Source: Prunella strophiata (lineage: Eukaryota; Chordata; Aves; Passeriformes; Prunellidae). From it: a DNA stretch of 64,000 nt. This document shows, in pieces, positions 47,201 to 58,937 of the stretch. The stretch's first letter is position 1; every line of letters starts with the position of its first letter. The stretch covers positions 69,239,835 through 69,303,834 of the forward strand of contig JAZBQD010000014.1 of the NCBI GenBank assembly GCA_036583965.1, written 5' to 3'. Below the pieces are notes generated by a model, which did no database searches, was not told where the DNA came from, and was given only the letters and a program-made list of their open reading frames with translations. The translations under genes were made by a program, and so were the position numbers.

Positions 47201-47659
47201 ATCTTCTGGGGGAATAAATCTTTTGGAGGAGACAGGAAACCAAGCACTGATAACATCACCCACACTCTGGGTCTACCCAACCCAGTACAAGGTGAAACAC
47301 TGGGTAATGCAGATACTTTTATATGCTCTAGAGAACAAAATAGTAATTATTCCTGAAGTATCTTTGTATTTGCTAGGAATCCCATGAATATTTTCCCATT
47401 AAGTTGTTTAACGTTTTTCCATTGAGTAAACTTCCAGCATTTGCAGTATCCCTAGGCAAGGGGGGATTATCTCTTGATTAACTTCACCTTGTGTGAAGCA
47501 AGTCCTTTGTTCTGACCTGCTATCATCTCAAGCACCCTTTTTTGTCTTTTCAAAGGAAAAAAAAAAAAAAACCAAAACAATAGTTGCTCTCTTTCATCCT
47601 CTTCATGCCACTCATAATCTGATAGACTATTATCATACTCTGCTTCTGTCATCTCTTAT
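47201..47659. other. Unique non-coding sequence
   Basis: Poly(A) run near 47557-47572. No gene recognised. Confidence 0.4.
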
Positions 47660-48140
47660 TCAGATGAAATATTCCTGGAGTACTTCATTGTTCTGTACCT
47701 TTGATCACTCTATTGCCCTTCTACACATCTTTTCCAGTTCTGCTGCATCCTTTCTGTGGGGGGAACAGCAGAGCTGCTCAAAACATCCCCGAGGCAGACA
47801 CGCACTGAATTTACACAGGGGTGTAATAATGGCTTCTATTTTGATCTCCATTCCTTTGCTATTAATTCTTAACATTCAATTTGCTTTTTGTCACCGCCAT
47901 TGAGCACGGAGGTGACATATTCATAGAACTGCTCATTATAAACACCAACTCATTCCTGAGTAAGTAATAGCCCATTCAAAGCTCATCACTGTGGGTAAAG
48001 TTAGGATTGCTTTCTTTTTCCCCTGTGCACCTCCCTGCACTTATTCCCCCCGAGTTTCAGCTGCTCTTTAGTCACAGAATCACTCGGCAGTGTGACGTCC
48101 CTCTGCAAGCCTCCCACATCATCCCTCATTGTTTCTGCCT
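47660..48140 (-). mobile_element. Probable ancient CR1/L3-type LINE fragment
   Basis: 'ctgcatcctttctgtgggg', 'ttacacaggggtgtaataat', 'cattcaatttgctttttg', 'ttcatagaactgctcatta', 'tgagtaagtaatagcccat' and 'gttaggattgctttc' follow the order of a segment of old amniote CR1-class LINEs as I remember it. It is heavily diverged. A search against a repeat library would decide it. Confidence 0.5.
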
Positions 48141-48410
48141 CTCACAGCATCAGCAGAGGATTTCTGTCACCTCATTGCATCACTCAGCACCAGCACACCT
48201 GAGTTATGTCCCCCTTGGAGCTCCTGCTCACCTTTCCATGCTGCTGGCCAGGCTCTGCTGTGAGCAGCAGCAATGCAAACCCCTGCAGAGAGAACACTCC
48301 TGTGCTGTTTGCTTCTCCAGGTCCTTGGGCACAGGCAGGTAGCCCTGGCACAAGGGATGGCTCTCCCTTTTTATGTGGGATATGTGTTGCATTCAGAGCT
48401 GGATGGTTTG
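48141..48410. other. Unique non-coding sequence
   Basis: No gene or repeat recognised. Confidence 0.4.
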
Positions 48411-49102
48411 GATAGTGTTTTGGTTTGAAAAGAAAACTGCTAAGGAAGTTAGGAGCCTTCCTTGAAATGGAAAATGTAAACCCCCTCCTTCTGAATTATT
48501 GTAATTTTGAAATTAAGGGGCTCTCAGGAAAAGGTATGGGAATAGGAATAACAGTTCTTTACTAGGAAAATTAAAAATTACAAATGCAATAGTACAAAAA
48601 AGAAAACAAACCACTGCCAGAGTGAGAGCAGGAGCTGACCCCCTGTGTGTCAGGGTGGTGGCACAGTGCCATGCCATGGTGGCTGCAGCCCTCCTGCAGG
48701 GCCAGGGCTGGTTCTGCTGGAGCAGGGATCCTGCACAAGGGGGGAGTTTTCCTCTGCAGCTCCAGGGCTGCTGCTCTCCCTCTGGGAATGCAGCAGAGGA
48801 GAAGAAAGCTGCTCCTCTGGGAATGCAGCAGTGGGCAAAGGCTGCTGGGGTGTTCCAGGGTCAGATTCTATCCAGGTAGGAATGCTTGGCTCCTGCCCTG
48901 GGCAGAGCATCTCCCAGTGGGATGATGGAATTTGATCAGCCATGCAGGGACACTCCCTGGCCATGGACAGCAGAGATCTCCTGGAGGGAGGATTGGCTGT
49001 GGGAGAGATAAAGAAAAAACTGCCCAGTGAACAGCAGAGAACTGCCCCAGCTCTGACAGGTGGTAAATAGAGTACACACCCAGCTAAACCTGAGACAGAC
49101 AG
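48411..49102 (+). mobile_element. Solo LTR, family 5 copy 1
   Basis: The LTR is 48416-49097 (682 bp), beginning TGTTTTGG and ending CCTGAGACA. Flanks GATAG and GACAG are a 4-of-5 target duplication, the length typical of several ERV classes. It shares nearly its whole length with an inverted copy at 58943-59673: 'aaatggaaaatgtaaacccc', 'ggaataggaataacagttct', 'ggttctgctggagcagggat', 'aactgccccagctctgacag'. No viral genes are attached. Confidence 0.9.
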
Positions 49103-51336
49103 GCTGTGGAGCAGAAGCCTCTGTGTGTGGGTTTTTCTCTGGATCCTTTATCTGCTGCATTTCATGAGCGCGTGTGACTCCATGTGTGGCCTCCCTCAGA
49201 ATTTATTCCCCTGGCTTTTTGATCACAGTAATAATCCCACTGTTAAAAAGGAGCCTTCCCCTTTAAATTCCCCAGTGCCAAGAAATGAACTTTGAAACAT
49301 GAAGGTTAGCAAAGACTTTGGGAACAACTTTGAAAGCAGCTAAGCTGTGAGCGATCTCCGCGTCCTTTAATCAGATGCTCGGCTTTGCAGCTCCAGCCAT
49401 CTTCACGGATTAACTCCCATGAACTTCCTGAACTGCTTTTATGGAAAAGCACATCAAACAGATGACTCTGCTAAGGAGGAATTAATCAATTAAGTAGAAG
49501 CAGGGAGGCCTACTCTCTGCTGAGAAACTGCTCCATGGACACCTTCCCCCTGCCCACCTCCTTCCTTCCGCCTTGTGCCAAGACTTGTTTTGTTTATATT
49601 AGGTGGAAATTGAGTTTTAGATGTAGTTTCACTACACACACAGAGCTTCCTTTCCTGCCATATTTTTTTTTGAGATAAATATGTTTTTTTTCTAATGTGT
49701 AGCTGTGAAATTTTAGGGTCCAGCAGCCTTCAGCTGTCAGAATATTCCTGGTGTGCATTTCCCAGTAAGGCAGACTGAAACATCTTGCACTGTCCTGCAT
49801 GGTGAGTGTTTTCTATCTGCGTGTCCAAGAGAAGATATTTGGGATCTGGCATTTCCAGAGCTATGCCAGAAGCTGGCTGAGTGCCCCAGTAAATCAGTTC
49901 TTTGCTTCTGCCTGGTCTTGGGTGAGTTGTGGAGGCTTGGATTCAATGTCCAGGTTTGACCACATAACAGGTATCTGGCCCAAGCTGGTTTTCCAAGGAT
50001 TTTCTAGTCTCAATGGAGAGAGAGAGGGAGGAGTTTCCAAGGAGAAAATTACCCTTTCCTGAAATAGGGTGTCATGGAGTGGTCACTGGAGGTGTGAAGG
50101 AGGAAACCTGGGTGTCTTGGAGCTCTCATGCTCCTTCATATCATCATAAATATCTGTACCTATTCAGGCCACCCATCAGTCTCCTAAAGTTGGATTCAGA
50201 GTGTTCACCTCCTCTTTGTGTGCCAATACAGGGAAACAAGGAATGCAGGCTCAGATGTCCATTTTTCTTCCCCAGATCATGCTTCTTTTGACTTAAAAAG
50301 GGATCATTCATGGCAGAGAGAGTTATGAAATTATGGTTGTGCTGCAGATGGCATTTAAGGGAAGTTCCTCCCATCTGCTCACTCTCGAGAGTGGAAAATT
50401 CCTGATGTTAAAGATTTTTGTAAAGGGCAAAGAATCTGAATTTTTATTTCTGCGAACATGAATTCTGAGCTTCCATTTCAGCCTTCACAGCCACATGGAC
50501 AACAAGCACGGAGATGCTGTGAAAAAAATTGGGTTTGTGGCCTCTGTAAAAGCAGTTCTGCATTTCTCCTGCTGTTTGCAGCGACCTTCTCCCAGGATAA
50601 AATCTATTCCCAGCTTCAGGAGTACTTGGAGCCCAAGTCACAGCTTTTGTTAACAGGAGAGCTGGAGTTTCTCTTGCAGAAGTGAGATGATTTCTACATT
50701 TCCTTTCAGAAACAATCCTTGTGAGCATGGCTAGGATCAACTGTGGTGTAAGGTCATTCTCTCCCCTGTCACATTCACTCCATCAGATCAAGTGAGGAGG
50801 AGGCAAATTAACACTTCTGTCTCTGGTCCTGAAGGGAGCCTGATCCACAGGAGAGGGTGAGTTTTAACTCTAATTCCCACCCTAAACCAATTCCTGGGCT
50901 ATTTATCCTCATTTTCACTGATGTTAGCACTATCATTTTATTAAGTACCTCTTCATCCTCCCTGGTGCTTACCCCAGGTTTATTTAGGAAAGTGCTTTAA
51001 TACGTGGAAAACATCAATTTTTCAGCTTATTTCCAGCTAGGAAGGTGTTTGAAGTGTGGCTGTGCAGGGTTCAGGTGGCAGGGAGACAGAAATGTGTCAA
51101 AAGAACCAGTTAACATCAAAACTCCTTCACACAGAGATCCCCCCTTCTTTCCAGAGGCTACTTCATCAGGTTCTGTGGGATACCTCTTATTTCTGGATAC
51201 CACAAGAACACCAGTGGTCTAATAATTCCTGCACAGCTCCTTTCCTGCTGTCACCCATCTGGCTCCGTGGATAATTCATGTTTTTGGTTATAGTTTGGGA
51301 TAAAACTCCAGTTTTTCACAGAAACATTAAATCATA
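49103..51336. other. Unique non-coding sequence with a possible conserved block
   Basis: 49200-49500 has balanced composition with a few CpGs ('gagcgatctccgcgtcc' near 49350) and homeodomain-like ATTA cores ('aattaatcaattaag'), unlike its neighbours, and may be a conserved non-coding element. The rest is ordinary. No exon supported. Confidence 0.4.
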
Positions 51337-51480
51337 GATTGGTTTGGGTGGGAAGGGACCTTCAAGATCATCCAGTTCCAAACCCCTGCCATGGGCAGGG
51401 ACACCTTCCACAATTCCAGGTTGCTCCAAGCCTGGACACAGCTTCTCAGAGTAACCTGCTTCAGTGCTCAATCACCTTCA
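51337..51480 (-). mobile_element. CR1 LINE fragment adjoining the A/C tract
   Basis: Minus-strand CR1: 'ttggtttgggtgggaaggga', 'ccttcaagatcatccagttc', 'ctgccatgggcagggacacc', 'cagtgctcaatcaccttcac'. The consensus would continue with an A-rich 'agtgaagaa' stretch, and it is exactly there that the A/C tract starts. Confidence 0.85.
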
Positions 51481-51517
51481 CAAAAAAAAAAAAAAAAAAA
51501 CCAAAAAAACCAAAAAA

Positions 51518-51548
<31 letters not shown>

Positions 51549-52005
51549 AAAAAACAAAAAAAAACAAAACAAAAAAAAACAAAAACAAAAAAAAAAACCA
51601 AAACAAAAAACAAAAACAAAAACAAACAAAAAACAAACAAAACAAAAAACAAACAAAAAAAAAAAAACAAAAAAAAAAAAAAAAAACCCAAAAAACAAAA
51701 AAAAACAAACCAAACAAAAAAAAAAAAAACAAAAAAAAACAAAAAAAAACAAAAAAAAAAAAAAAAAACAAAAAAACCAAAAAACAAAACACAAAAAAAA
51801 CCAACCAAACAAACCAAAAAAAAAAAAAAAAAAAAAAACCAAAAAACAAACAAACACAACAAAACAAAACAAAAAAAACCCCAAAAAACCAAAAAAAAAC
51901 AGAAAAAAACCCCAAACAAACCCCAAAAACCAAAAAAACCCCCCAAAACCCCCCAAAAAAAAAAACAAAAAATACCCCAAACAAACCAAAAAACCAAAAT
52001 AAAAA
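51480..52005. repeat. Giant A-rich, A/C-only tract
   Basis: From 51480 to 51901 the plus strand contains only A and C: A runs of 3-20 broken by single or double C. One G occurs at 51902 and the first T at 51973. C density rises toward the 3' end ('aaccccccaaaaccccccaa'-like patches near 51940). It is not a simple fixed-unit array. It generates artefactual Lys/Asn/Gln/Pro frames of up to about 190-320 codons on the plus strand and Phe-rich frames on the minus strand. Confidence 0.95.
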
Positions 52006-55000
52006 AAGGGTTTTTTTATTTTTTTAAATTTTTTATTCCTTTGAACAGGTTTTCTTTATTTATATTTGCATGTCCCTGCCTCTCTTGCACTGGGAAGCAC
52101 TCCACTTGTGGCCTCAGCAGAGGGGAAGGATCATCCCCCTCAACAAGCTGTCAATCCTCTTCCTTATATAAAAAAAAGTCCTTCTGCTCTGAAAAACCCA
52201 AGACCCAAAAAGCAAATCTGTGCTGTCTGCTTGAGAGCTGCAGCACACAGCTGAGCACTTTCAGTGCCCAGCACACTCAGTCCTCAGCTAAGATATTTTT
52301 GTAACAGGGAATTCCAATAAAGTCAGAGGATCTGCAGCATTTTTAAAGTTTATCAAGATCACTTTTGCAGCAGTAAGCAGCGTTGAAATGGATTGGGAAG
52401 AAATAAAAGGGAGAGGAAAAGGCGTTTTTATTTTGGGACTGAAAGTTAAGACCCTACAGATTGTACCATTTCCTGACTTTAATGAGCAGGGTATCTTGAT
52501 CCAATCTTTTTCACTTCATTTTTGTCCCCCAGTCACAGGATTTTTTTTTATTTTAAAGGACACAAACCTGTGAAGATTTTACCCAGCTCTTCTTGAGCCT
52601 TCTGGAAAATGATAGGCCAGTTTTGGAGAGGATTGCAGGGAGTAACTGGCAAAAAGAGTGGGCCTGTGGTTTGTATTTGCATGTTCATTTAGATAAAAAA
52701 AGAGAAAGTGGCTGATCACAGAGAGGCAGCTCTGCAGGTTCAGTGCCCCTTCATTTCCTGACCCTCAAAATGTTGTTAACAGGATACACTCTGTCTGTGG
52801 GGAAAAAAAAAAAAAACAAACCTCTTATTTTTGGCTTAATTACAGTATTAACAGTTGGATCAAAATACTCATTATTAGTCTAGTTATACTAACACTCAGT
52901 GCAAAGCAGCACAGAGAAGCAGCATTAATAATGAAATTAAAAGCATTATGTGAAATTCCTGTCACTGCAGCCTTCACCACCCTGTTTCCACAGGTGCTGG
53001 TGGTGTAAGGGTGCTCTGCTGCCTAAAACTGATCCCAAACACAGGACAACACCCTGTAATTAAATGTCTGTGCTGGACCAGTTGTGGCACTAAAACTGAG
53101 ACCCCAGAAGTGTCTCTCAAAAGCAACATGTGCTCTCCTGGAAAAATCCCTCTCCTCTCTGAGCAGTTCCTCTGCATCATCACCATTCCTTGCACACTCC
53201 ACTGCGTTGGGGGAAGCTCAGCTTTCCCCTCCATGGGGCTGAAGAGAGCAGGTGACAGAGGAAGGAGGGTGAAGGCTTCCAGGAGACAACCAGCTGCATT
53301 TATCGTGGCTGGAATTCCAGATTTGCTGCCCACACAGCCAGCAGATGCCATTTGAGATGTCCCAGCGTGTCCCACCTGGTCTGCACCTCCAGCTGGTCCT
53401 GTGCCATGTCCCCCACCCTCAGGGCATCTCAGGTGGCACTTGGTGATGCAATTAGAAAAGTATTTCACCATTCCTGTGACCTCCAGGCCAGGGGAGCTAC
53501 CTGGCATCCACTGTCTGACATCCAATGTTTTCTAAACATAGGCAGGAAACAGAGGAGATGTCTGGGGCTGTTGTCTCCAAGCTGTTGCAAAGTCAGAAAT
53601 GGAAAAAAAGAGAATATTTCTTGATAACTGCTGGGCTCAGGGACCTGTTTGTCTGGGTTTCATGAGAACATAATTGAAAGCCAGGCTGTTTTCCACTTCA
53701 TTCTGCACTTGGGTTCATCCCCTCAGCCATAACTCCCCACAGCCCCTTTTAATGATGAGCACAAAAGCCTGCTTTTCAAAGAACATCTTTTCCTGTGGTT
53801 TTGGCCCTGCTCCTGCAGAGAGAAGCCTCAGAGCAGCACAAAACAAACACATTGGGTTCTGCCACGTGGGAACAGCCTCCTCCTGATCTCTTCCTCAGTT
53901 TAAGGATTTCTCAAGCCTCTTTTTGCTCTCAGATGCGTCACAGAAGAGCAGTGTGGAGGATCAGAGTTTCTTCCCTGCTCTAGAGCCCAGAGGTTGCCCT
54001 GTGGAGGTCCATAACCAAGGAGATGTCTCCCTGGAATGTGCAGTTGAGGGCTGCTGCCAAAGCACAACCTGCAGGTATTTATCTTTGGAGGTTTTACCTC
54101 CTAATGGTACCCCCCAGCACTCTGATCTGAGCTGGTGGATGCTCTAATGCTCTCCATGCCATCCCTTTCCTGACCCTGGGGGCTGCTACCACTCTTACTT
54201 GGTGTTTTTTAAGCAGTTTTAGTTCTCCAAAGAGTTGCAAGGCTGTTCTCATTTTCAGATGTTGTTTTTTTTTGCCCCTGACAGTCTCACAGCTTCCCTC
54301 CAGGCAGGAAAACAGGAAAGTCCACTTTGTTCCAAGTGTCTGGGATAAACTTTGTGTTATTCCATTGTGTTGAAAATGAAACTACACCAAGAGCACAGCC
54401 TCAGCCCTTCTGTGTCTGCCTCCAGAATGAAATATGGCTTTTCTGAGTCCACAAATCTTCCTGTGCCTTGCAAATAAACTTGAGCAGTGAGCCCTCCTTC
54501 ATGTCTTCAGTCTGATGGCAGGTGCTGGTCTGGTTGCTGCTGAAACATCCACCTGGCCTCTCCACCACAGCCTGTTTAAAGCTGAGGTGAGGAATGCTTC
54601 CTACACTAAGGCTTAGATTTTATCTGGATGAGAGAAATCCTTAATTTTAGCATGTTTTCCAGACCAAAGCCTGGGGAAGGTGTTGGTGGTGGTGTTACTG
54701 GTCAGAGCACTTGCACACTCAGTGAAGAGGTTCAGAATTGGGGAGAAGTGGAGATAAAACCCCACAAAATCTTATTTTCAGGTGGATCCTCTGCCCTGCT
54801 GCTTTCTCTGGTGCAAGATGTTGGGACATTTGGTCTGCAGCAGGCAGGGAAGGGCCCTGGTGGATGTGGGAAGGGCTGGGACACCCTGGTGAGAGCTTTC
54901 CTGAAGGATTCACTTGTCAGGAAGGTGAGCAGCAGCTGGGAGGTCCAGGGGTGCTGCAGGGAAGGGAAAGAGCCTGCAGGGCAAAAAATTAGGAGTAAAT

Positions 55001-55680
55001 TGGTGCTGAGGGATGGGGATTGTGGGACCTCAGCTCCCTCCCTGACCTGACTGCAGCTTGGTGTGGCATCCTTACAGGGACAAAAAGCACCACTTTAACA
55101 TTAATTTTTTGTTTCATCTTGAAGCTTAGTGAAAATTTTTCTGGTTTTCACCTCCAGGGTATTGCTTGTGAGCAGTGTACCTCTGCCTGCCTTATCTGCC
55201 TGCTGATTCAGAGGCCTCTTCCAGACCCACATCACTCTCCTGCCTCTTTATATCCTAAATTTCACCTTAGCAGTGGTGGGGTCTACCAGGCAGACTTGAT
55301 GTGCATGGATTAGGGACTGATGGGCTTTATTCCATGATGAATGAACACCTCTCTACCCTTGACTATCAGGGTAAACGTGACCCAGACACAGCCCTGGAGA
55401 AGGGACTGCTGCATTTGGTTAATTTTTGCTTTCCTCCTTGCTTTGTTGCTTATTCTGACAAGAAAAAAGAAGAGAACAGCAGAGGGGCTGCTCAATTCCT
55501 CATCTGACAGTACCCCTGGAAGGTCAGAGGAACACCAAATTGTGATGAGCCTGGCATCATTTTTAATTCTCCCTCATTACAGCCTCTGTTAAACTACATT
55601 ACAATAATTGCTTTAGTTCTGCTATGGTATTTTCAGGTCTCTTAATGCAGCTGTCAGCTCAGTGTGCTGGGAACTAACAC
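52006..55680. other. Long unique non-coding stretch
   Basis: About 3.7 kb with no recognised gene or repeat beyond a poly(A) at 52802-52815. A 183-codon minus-strand frame (52974-53525) has no domain signature. 52815-52960 is AT-rich with many ATTA cores and could be regulatory. Confidence 0.4.
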
Positions 55681-55761
55681 CAGCAAAAAAAAAAAAAAAA
55701 AACCCAAAAAAAAACAAAAAACCAAAAAAACCCAACAGAATTAAAAAAAAAAAAAAAAAAG
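55681..55761. repeat. A-rich tract with C interruptions
   Basis: About 80 bp of poly(A) broken by CC/CCC, split by 'cccaacagaatt' near 55731. A short counterpart of the A/C tract at 51480. Confidence 0.9.
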
Positions 55762-56274
55762 GAAAGGAGAAGAAACACACAAATGAAAGCCTGGTAGACT
55801 GGCAGAGAGGGGCCAGGACTGGGCCAAATCTGGGATGAGAGCAGGAGATGGTGAAGTCCAGGTTTGCCAGGGGTGCTGCTCAGATCCTGCTGCCCAGGCA
55901 CCTCTGTGAGCTGGAGACAAGGTTGGGATTCTCACATCTCACCCCAGGGTTTGCACAAACCCTGCTCAGAGAAATGGTGAGTTTCAGCACTCTGCAAGGT
56001 CTGGTGTGATGGGAAGGGGATGCTGAAGAGGCATTTTGTATTTTGGATTTGCTTGAGAGGTTTTGAAGCACCCCTCCATGTGAAACACTCATTCTAGCAG
56101 CCCTCTCCTTGGAGCATGAATTTAGCACTAACTCAGCTCTGTGGATTCACTGCAGGGCTGACATTTACTCACAGCACATGGACCATGGAAAGGGAGGGTT
56201 CAGCATCCACACCGAGGTGTTTGCTCAGCTCAGGAGCCCTCCCAGGAGTTGTGCTCTCTGTGACTTCAGCTTTC
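55762..56274. other. Unique non-coding sequence
   Basis: No gene or repeat recognised. Confidence 0.4.
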
Positions 56275-56465
56275 ATAGAATTATAGAATCATGGGAGTTT
56301 AAAGGGACACAGAAGGATCATTGAGTCCAACTCCTGGCTCTGAAAACCCCCCAAAAAATCCCACCCTGTGCCTGAGAGCATTTTTCAAACACTTCTTGAG
56401 CTCTGTCAGGCTTGGGGCTGCGACCACTTCCTGGTGAAGAACCTCTTCCTGATATCCCAAATGCT
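56275..56465 (-). mobile_element. CR1 LINE fragment
   Basis: Minus-strand CR1: 'atagaattatagaatcatgg', 'attgagtccaactcctggct', 'gtgcctgagagcatttttc', 'cttgagctctgtcaggcttg', 'gaagaacctcttcctgatat'. It belongs to the subfamily also seen at 62748. Confidence 0.9.
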
Positions 56466-57418
56466 CCCTGGCACAGCTCCATGCCATGGTCCTTTTTGCA
56501 GCCACTGCTGGGTGATTTGTTGCCACCCTCAGACAAGTGAGCCAGCTGTGCCTGAGCTCTCCAGGCTTGCACAGCCTTGGCCATCCCACAGCCAGCCTTG
56601 CATCCCAAACCCTTGTGTTCCTCCACATCTGCAGCACCATCTGCACCCCAGCCCCACAGCTCAGCAGCTCCTCATGCAAACCCTCCCTCCCACCACAAGA
56701 GAGAACTCTCCACCCCCAGAAATGCTGCCCTAAACTCTTGCCTGCTTCAGAAAACCATAAACACACACTTTAAAGGACAGGCACTCCTTCCCTCCCCACA
56801 TGTGCACTCCAAAAACAGTCCCACCATGGAAACATCCCCTTTCTCAACCCCACACATGCTGTCACACTTTCTCCATTCCCACAGCCATGCCACATTCATT
56901 AATGCCTCCACAGGAATTTTCAGCTGGGTGGAGAATTGTTCGTAATTAGTTAACAAGAAAGAAAAATAAAGTCTCCTAAGCTGTCAGCAATCCTCCAGAA
57001 AACCAGCAACAGATCTGAGCACCATTTGGTCTAATTAGTCTTGATATTTCACACAACATATTTCTCAATTTTTGGTGGAGAAGAGGATAAAAAAATCCCT
57101 CTAAGGAGAACAACAGGAGTATTTTTGTAGAGGGATTCAGTGGCAAAGCCAAAGGGAACTCTTAATCAACAAATGTGCATTTATATTCCTTTGCTGAATC
57201 TTTCACAACAGTTGCTTCATCTTCTGCTTCTATGGGCATGTGCAGGCCTGGGGTGGGGCCAATCTGCAGCTGACATGGATCAAAATAGTTCTTTTGTCAG
57301 TACTTCCTTAATTTCTGTCCTGAGGTGAGGTTGAAAGCCATTGGTACTGCAGGAGGATGGGGTCTGTTGGTGGAGGGATGCTGAGATTTACAGCACAGGA
57401 TCCAAGTGCATCATTCCC
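56466..57418. other. Unique non-coding sequence
   Basis: No gene supported. 56930-57120 is AT-rich with several ATTA cores. Confidence 0.4.
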
Positions 57419-57581
57419 ACCTCAACACCTTCATGGATACCCATGGGAGTATCTGTGGATATTTCCACCTCACACTTTCATGGATATCCATGTGAATATC
57501 CATGGATATTTCCACCTTAACATCTTCATGGATATCACCATGAATATCCATGGATATTTCCACCTCATCTTTATGGATGGA
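57419..57581. repeat. 47-48 bp palindromic minisatellite, left part
   Basis: About three units. Consensus order: 'cacaccttcatggatatcca', 'tgtgaatatccatggatat', 'ttccacct'. Interrupted by an LTR at 57582. See 58006-58522. Confidence 0.92.
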
Positions 57582-58005
57582 TGTAGGAATGTGCCCCTTA
57601 TTGGTAGAAGTAATAAACCTGTCCTTTGTCCCTTAAAAAAGGAAATGCTCCAGAAGTTTCTCTCACCCCCTAACAAAGGGGACACCTTACAGGACAAAGG
57701 GGACTTCACTCTAAATTTAAGGACAGCTAATTGGATAACAGCCAAGAAGTCCCTCCTGAACAATTTACTATAAAAGCAGGCTCAACAAAGGAACTAACGG
57801 CTTTTGTAAGGTGTTTTACTAGGTGCAAGACCTGTTTGACCTAAATTAGCTTTTCTCTTTTGTTATTTTGTCTTTTATTAAACATTTTTTGTTTCTAACA
57901 CGTCTGCGAGAGCCCCCTACTTTTTTATGCCTTCTGCCAGGTAACTGAGCTATCTGGGGGTGTATTATAACTCACTGAGAGCTTAAAAGATTTGGCTCAA
58001 ATACA
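57582..58005 (+). mobile_element. LTR inserted in the minisatellite (family 6)
   Basis: About 424 bp, starting TGTAGG and ending AATACA, so TGTA/TACA are inverted ends. It contains TATAAAAG at 57769-57776 and ATTAAA at 57877-57882 followed by a T-rich and GT-bearing stretch, in U3-R-U5 order. No internal viral genes are attached. Minisatellite units lie on both sides: the left array stops after 'tttatggatgga' and resumes with 'gatgtccacatgaat'. A clean target duplication cannot be told apart from the repeat itself. Confidence 0.75.
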
Positions 58006-58522
58006 GATGTCCACATGAATATCTGTGGATATTTCCACCTCACACCTCCATGGATAGCCACGTGAATATCTGTGGATATTCCCACCTCAACACCTTCATG
58101 GATATCCACATGAATATCCATGGATGTTCCCATCTCACACCTTCATGGATGTCCACATGAATATCCATGGATATTCCCACTTCACACCTTCATGGATATC
58201 CACATGAATATCCATGGATATTCCCACCTCACACCTTCATGGATATCCATGTGAATATCCATGGATATTTCCACCTTAACACCTTCATGGATATCCACAT
58301 GAATATCCATGGATATTTCCACCTCAACACCTTCATGGATATCCATGTGTTTATCTGCGGATATTTCCACCACACCTTCATGGATATCCACGTGAATATC
58401 CATGGATATTCCCACCTCACACCTTCATGGATATCACCATGAATATCCATGGATATTCCCACCTCACACCTCCATGGATATCCACGTGCATATCCATGGA
58501 TATTCCCACCTCAACACCTTCC
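58006..58522. repeat. 47-48 bp palindromic minisatellite, right part
   Basis: About eleven units of 47-48 bp. Each contains two overlapping perfect palindromes, CATGGATATCCATG and ATATCCATGGATAT (with A/G variants). Units of 48 bp keep frame, giving a repeating 16-residue plus-strand peptide and similar minus-strand frames. I regard these as by-products, because start and stop are arbitrary and 47-bp units break the frame. Unit variants include 'gtgtttatctgcgg' near 58344. Confidence 0.93.
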
Positions 58523-58554
58523 CTGCAGTGAGAGTTGGGTTTTTCTGCCCCATC

Positions 58555-58660
58555 CCTACAAGTGTCCCAAGCCAAGTTGAACAGAGCTTGGAGTAAAACC
58601 TGGTCTAGTGGGAGGTGTCCCTGCCCATGGGTTTGGAATCTTTAATGCCCCTTCCACCTC
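58555..58660 (+). mobile_element. CR1 LINE 3' fragment beside the minisatellite
   Basis: Plus-strand CR1: 'agtgtcccaagccaagttga', 'acagagcttggagtaaaacc', 'agtgggaggtgtccctgccc', 'aatctttaatgccccttcc'. It runs into 'acctcacacctt', which also matches the minisatellite unit. Confidence 0.75.
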
Positions 58661-58937
58661 ACACCTTTCTGTAGTTCCCTGATTTTGTGTCTCGGAACAA
58701 AATTACGCAGAACAAGTGAAATCTGCCTCTGCTGAGAGGAGCTTTTCAACCCACATGTGGTGTCTCCAGGGTTCCTCACATTCTTGGGTGGACAAACAGA
58801 TTTTGAGGTGACCATCTCAAGGTGACCATGGTGGTGGTGGTGTCCCCTGGCTTGGAGCAAATTGCAGACTGCACATGAGGTGTGCAGGACAGGAGTGTCC
58901 ATGTCCCCTCTGCAGTCAGGAGGAAGAAGATGGGTGT
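58661..58937. other. Unique non-coding sequence
   Basis: No gene or repeat recognised. Confidence 0.4.

Noticed and set aside
51339..52304. 321-codon Lys-rich open frame
   Set aside because: It is produced by the A/C-only tract, in which stops other than those needing T or G cannot arise. All three frames stay open and the start lies in a CR1 fragment.
58167..58596. Repeat protein with a 16-residue unit
   Set aside because: 48-bp minisatellite units keep frame by arithmetic, but 47-bp units break it, both strands are open, and there is no promoter, signal or splice context.
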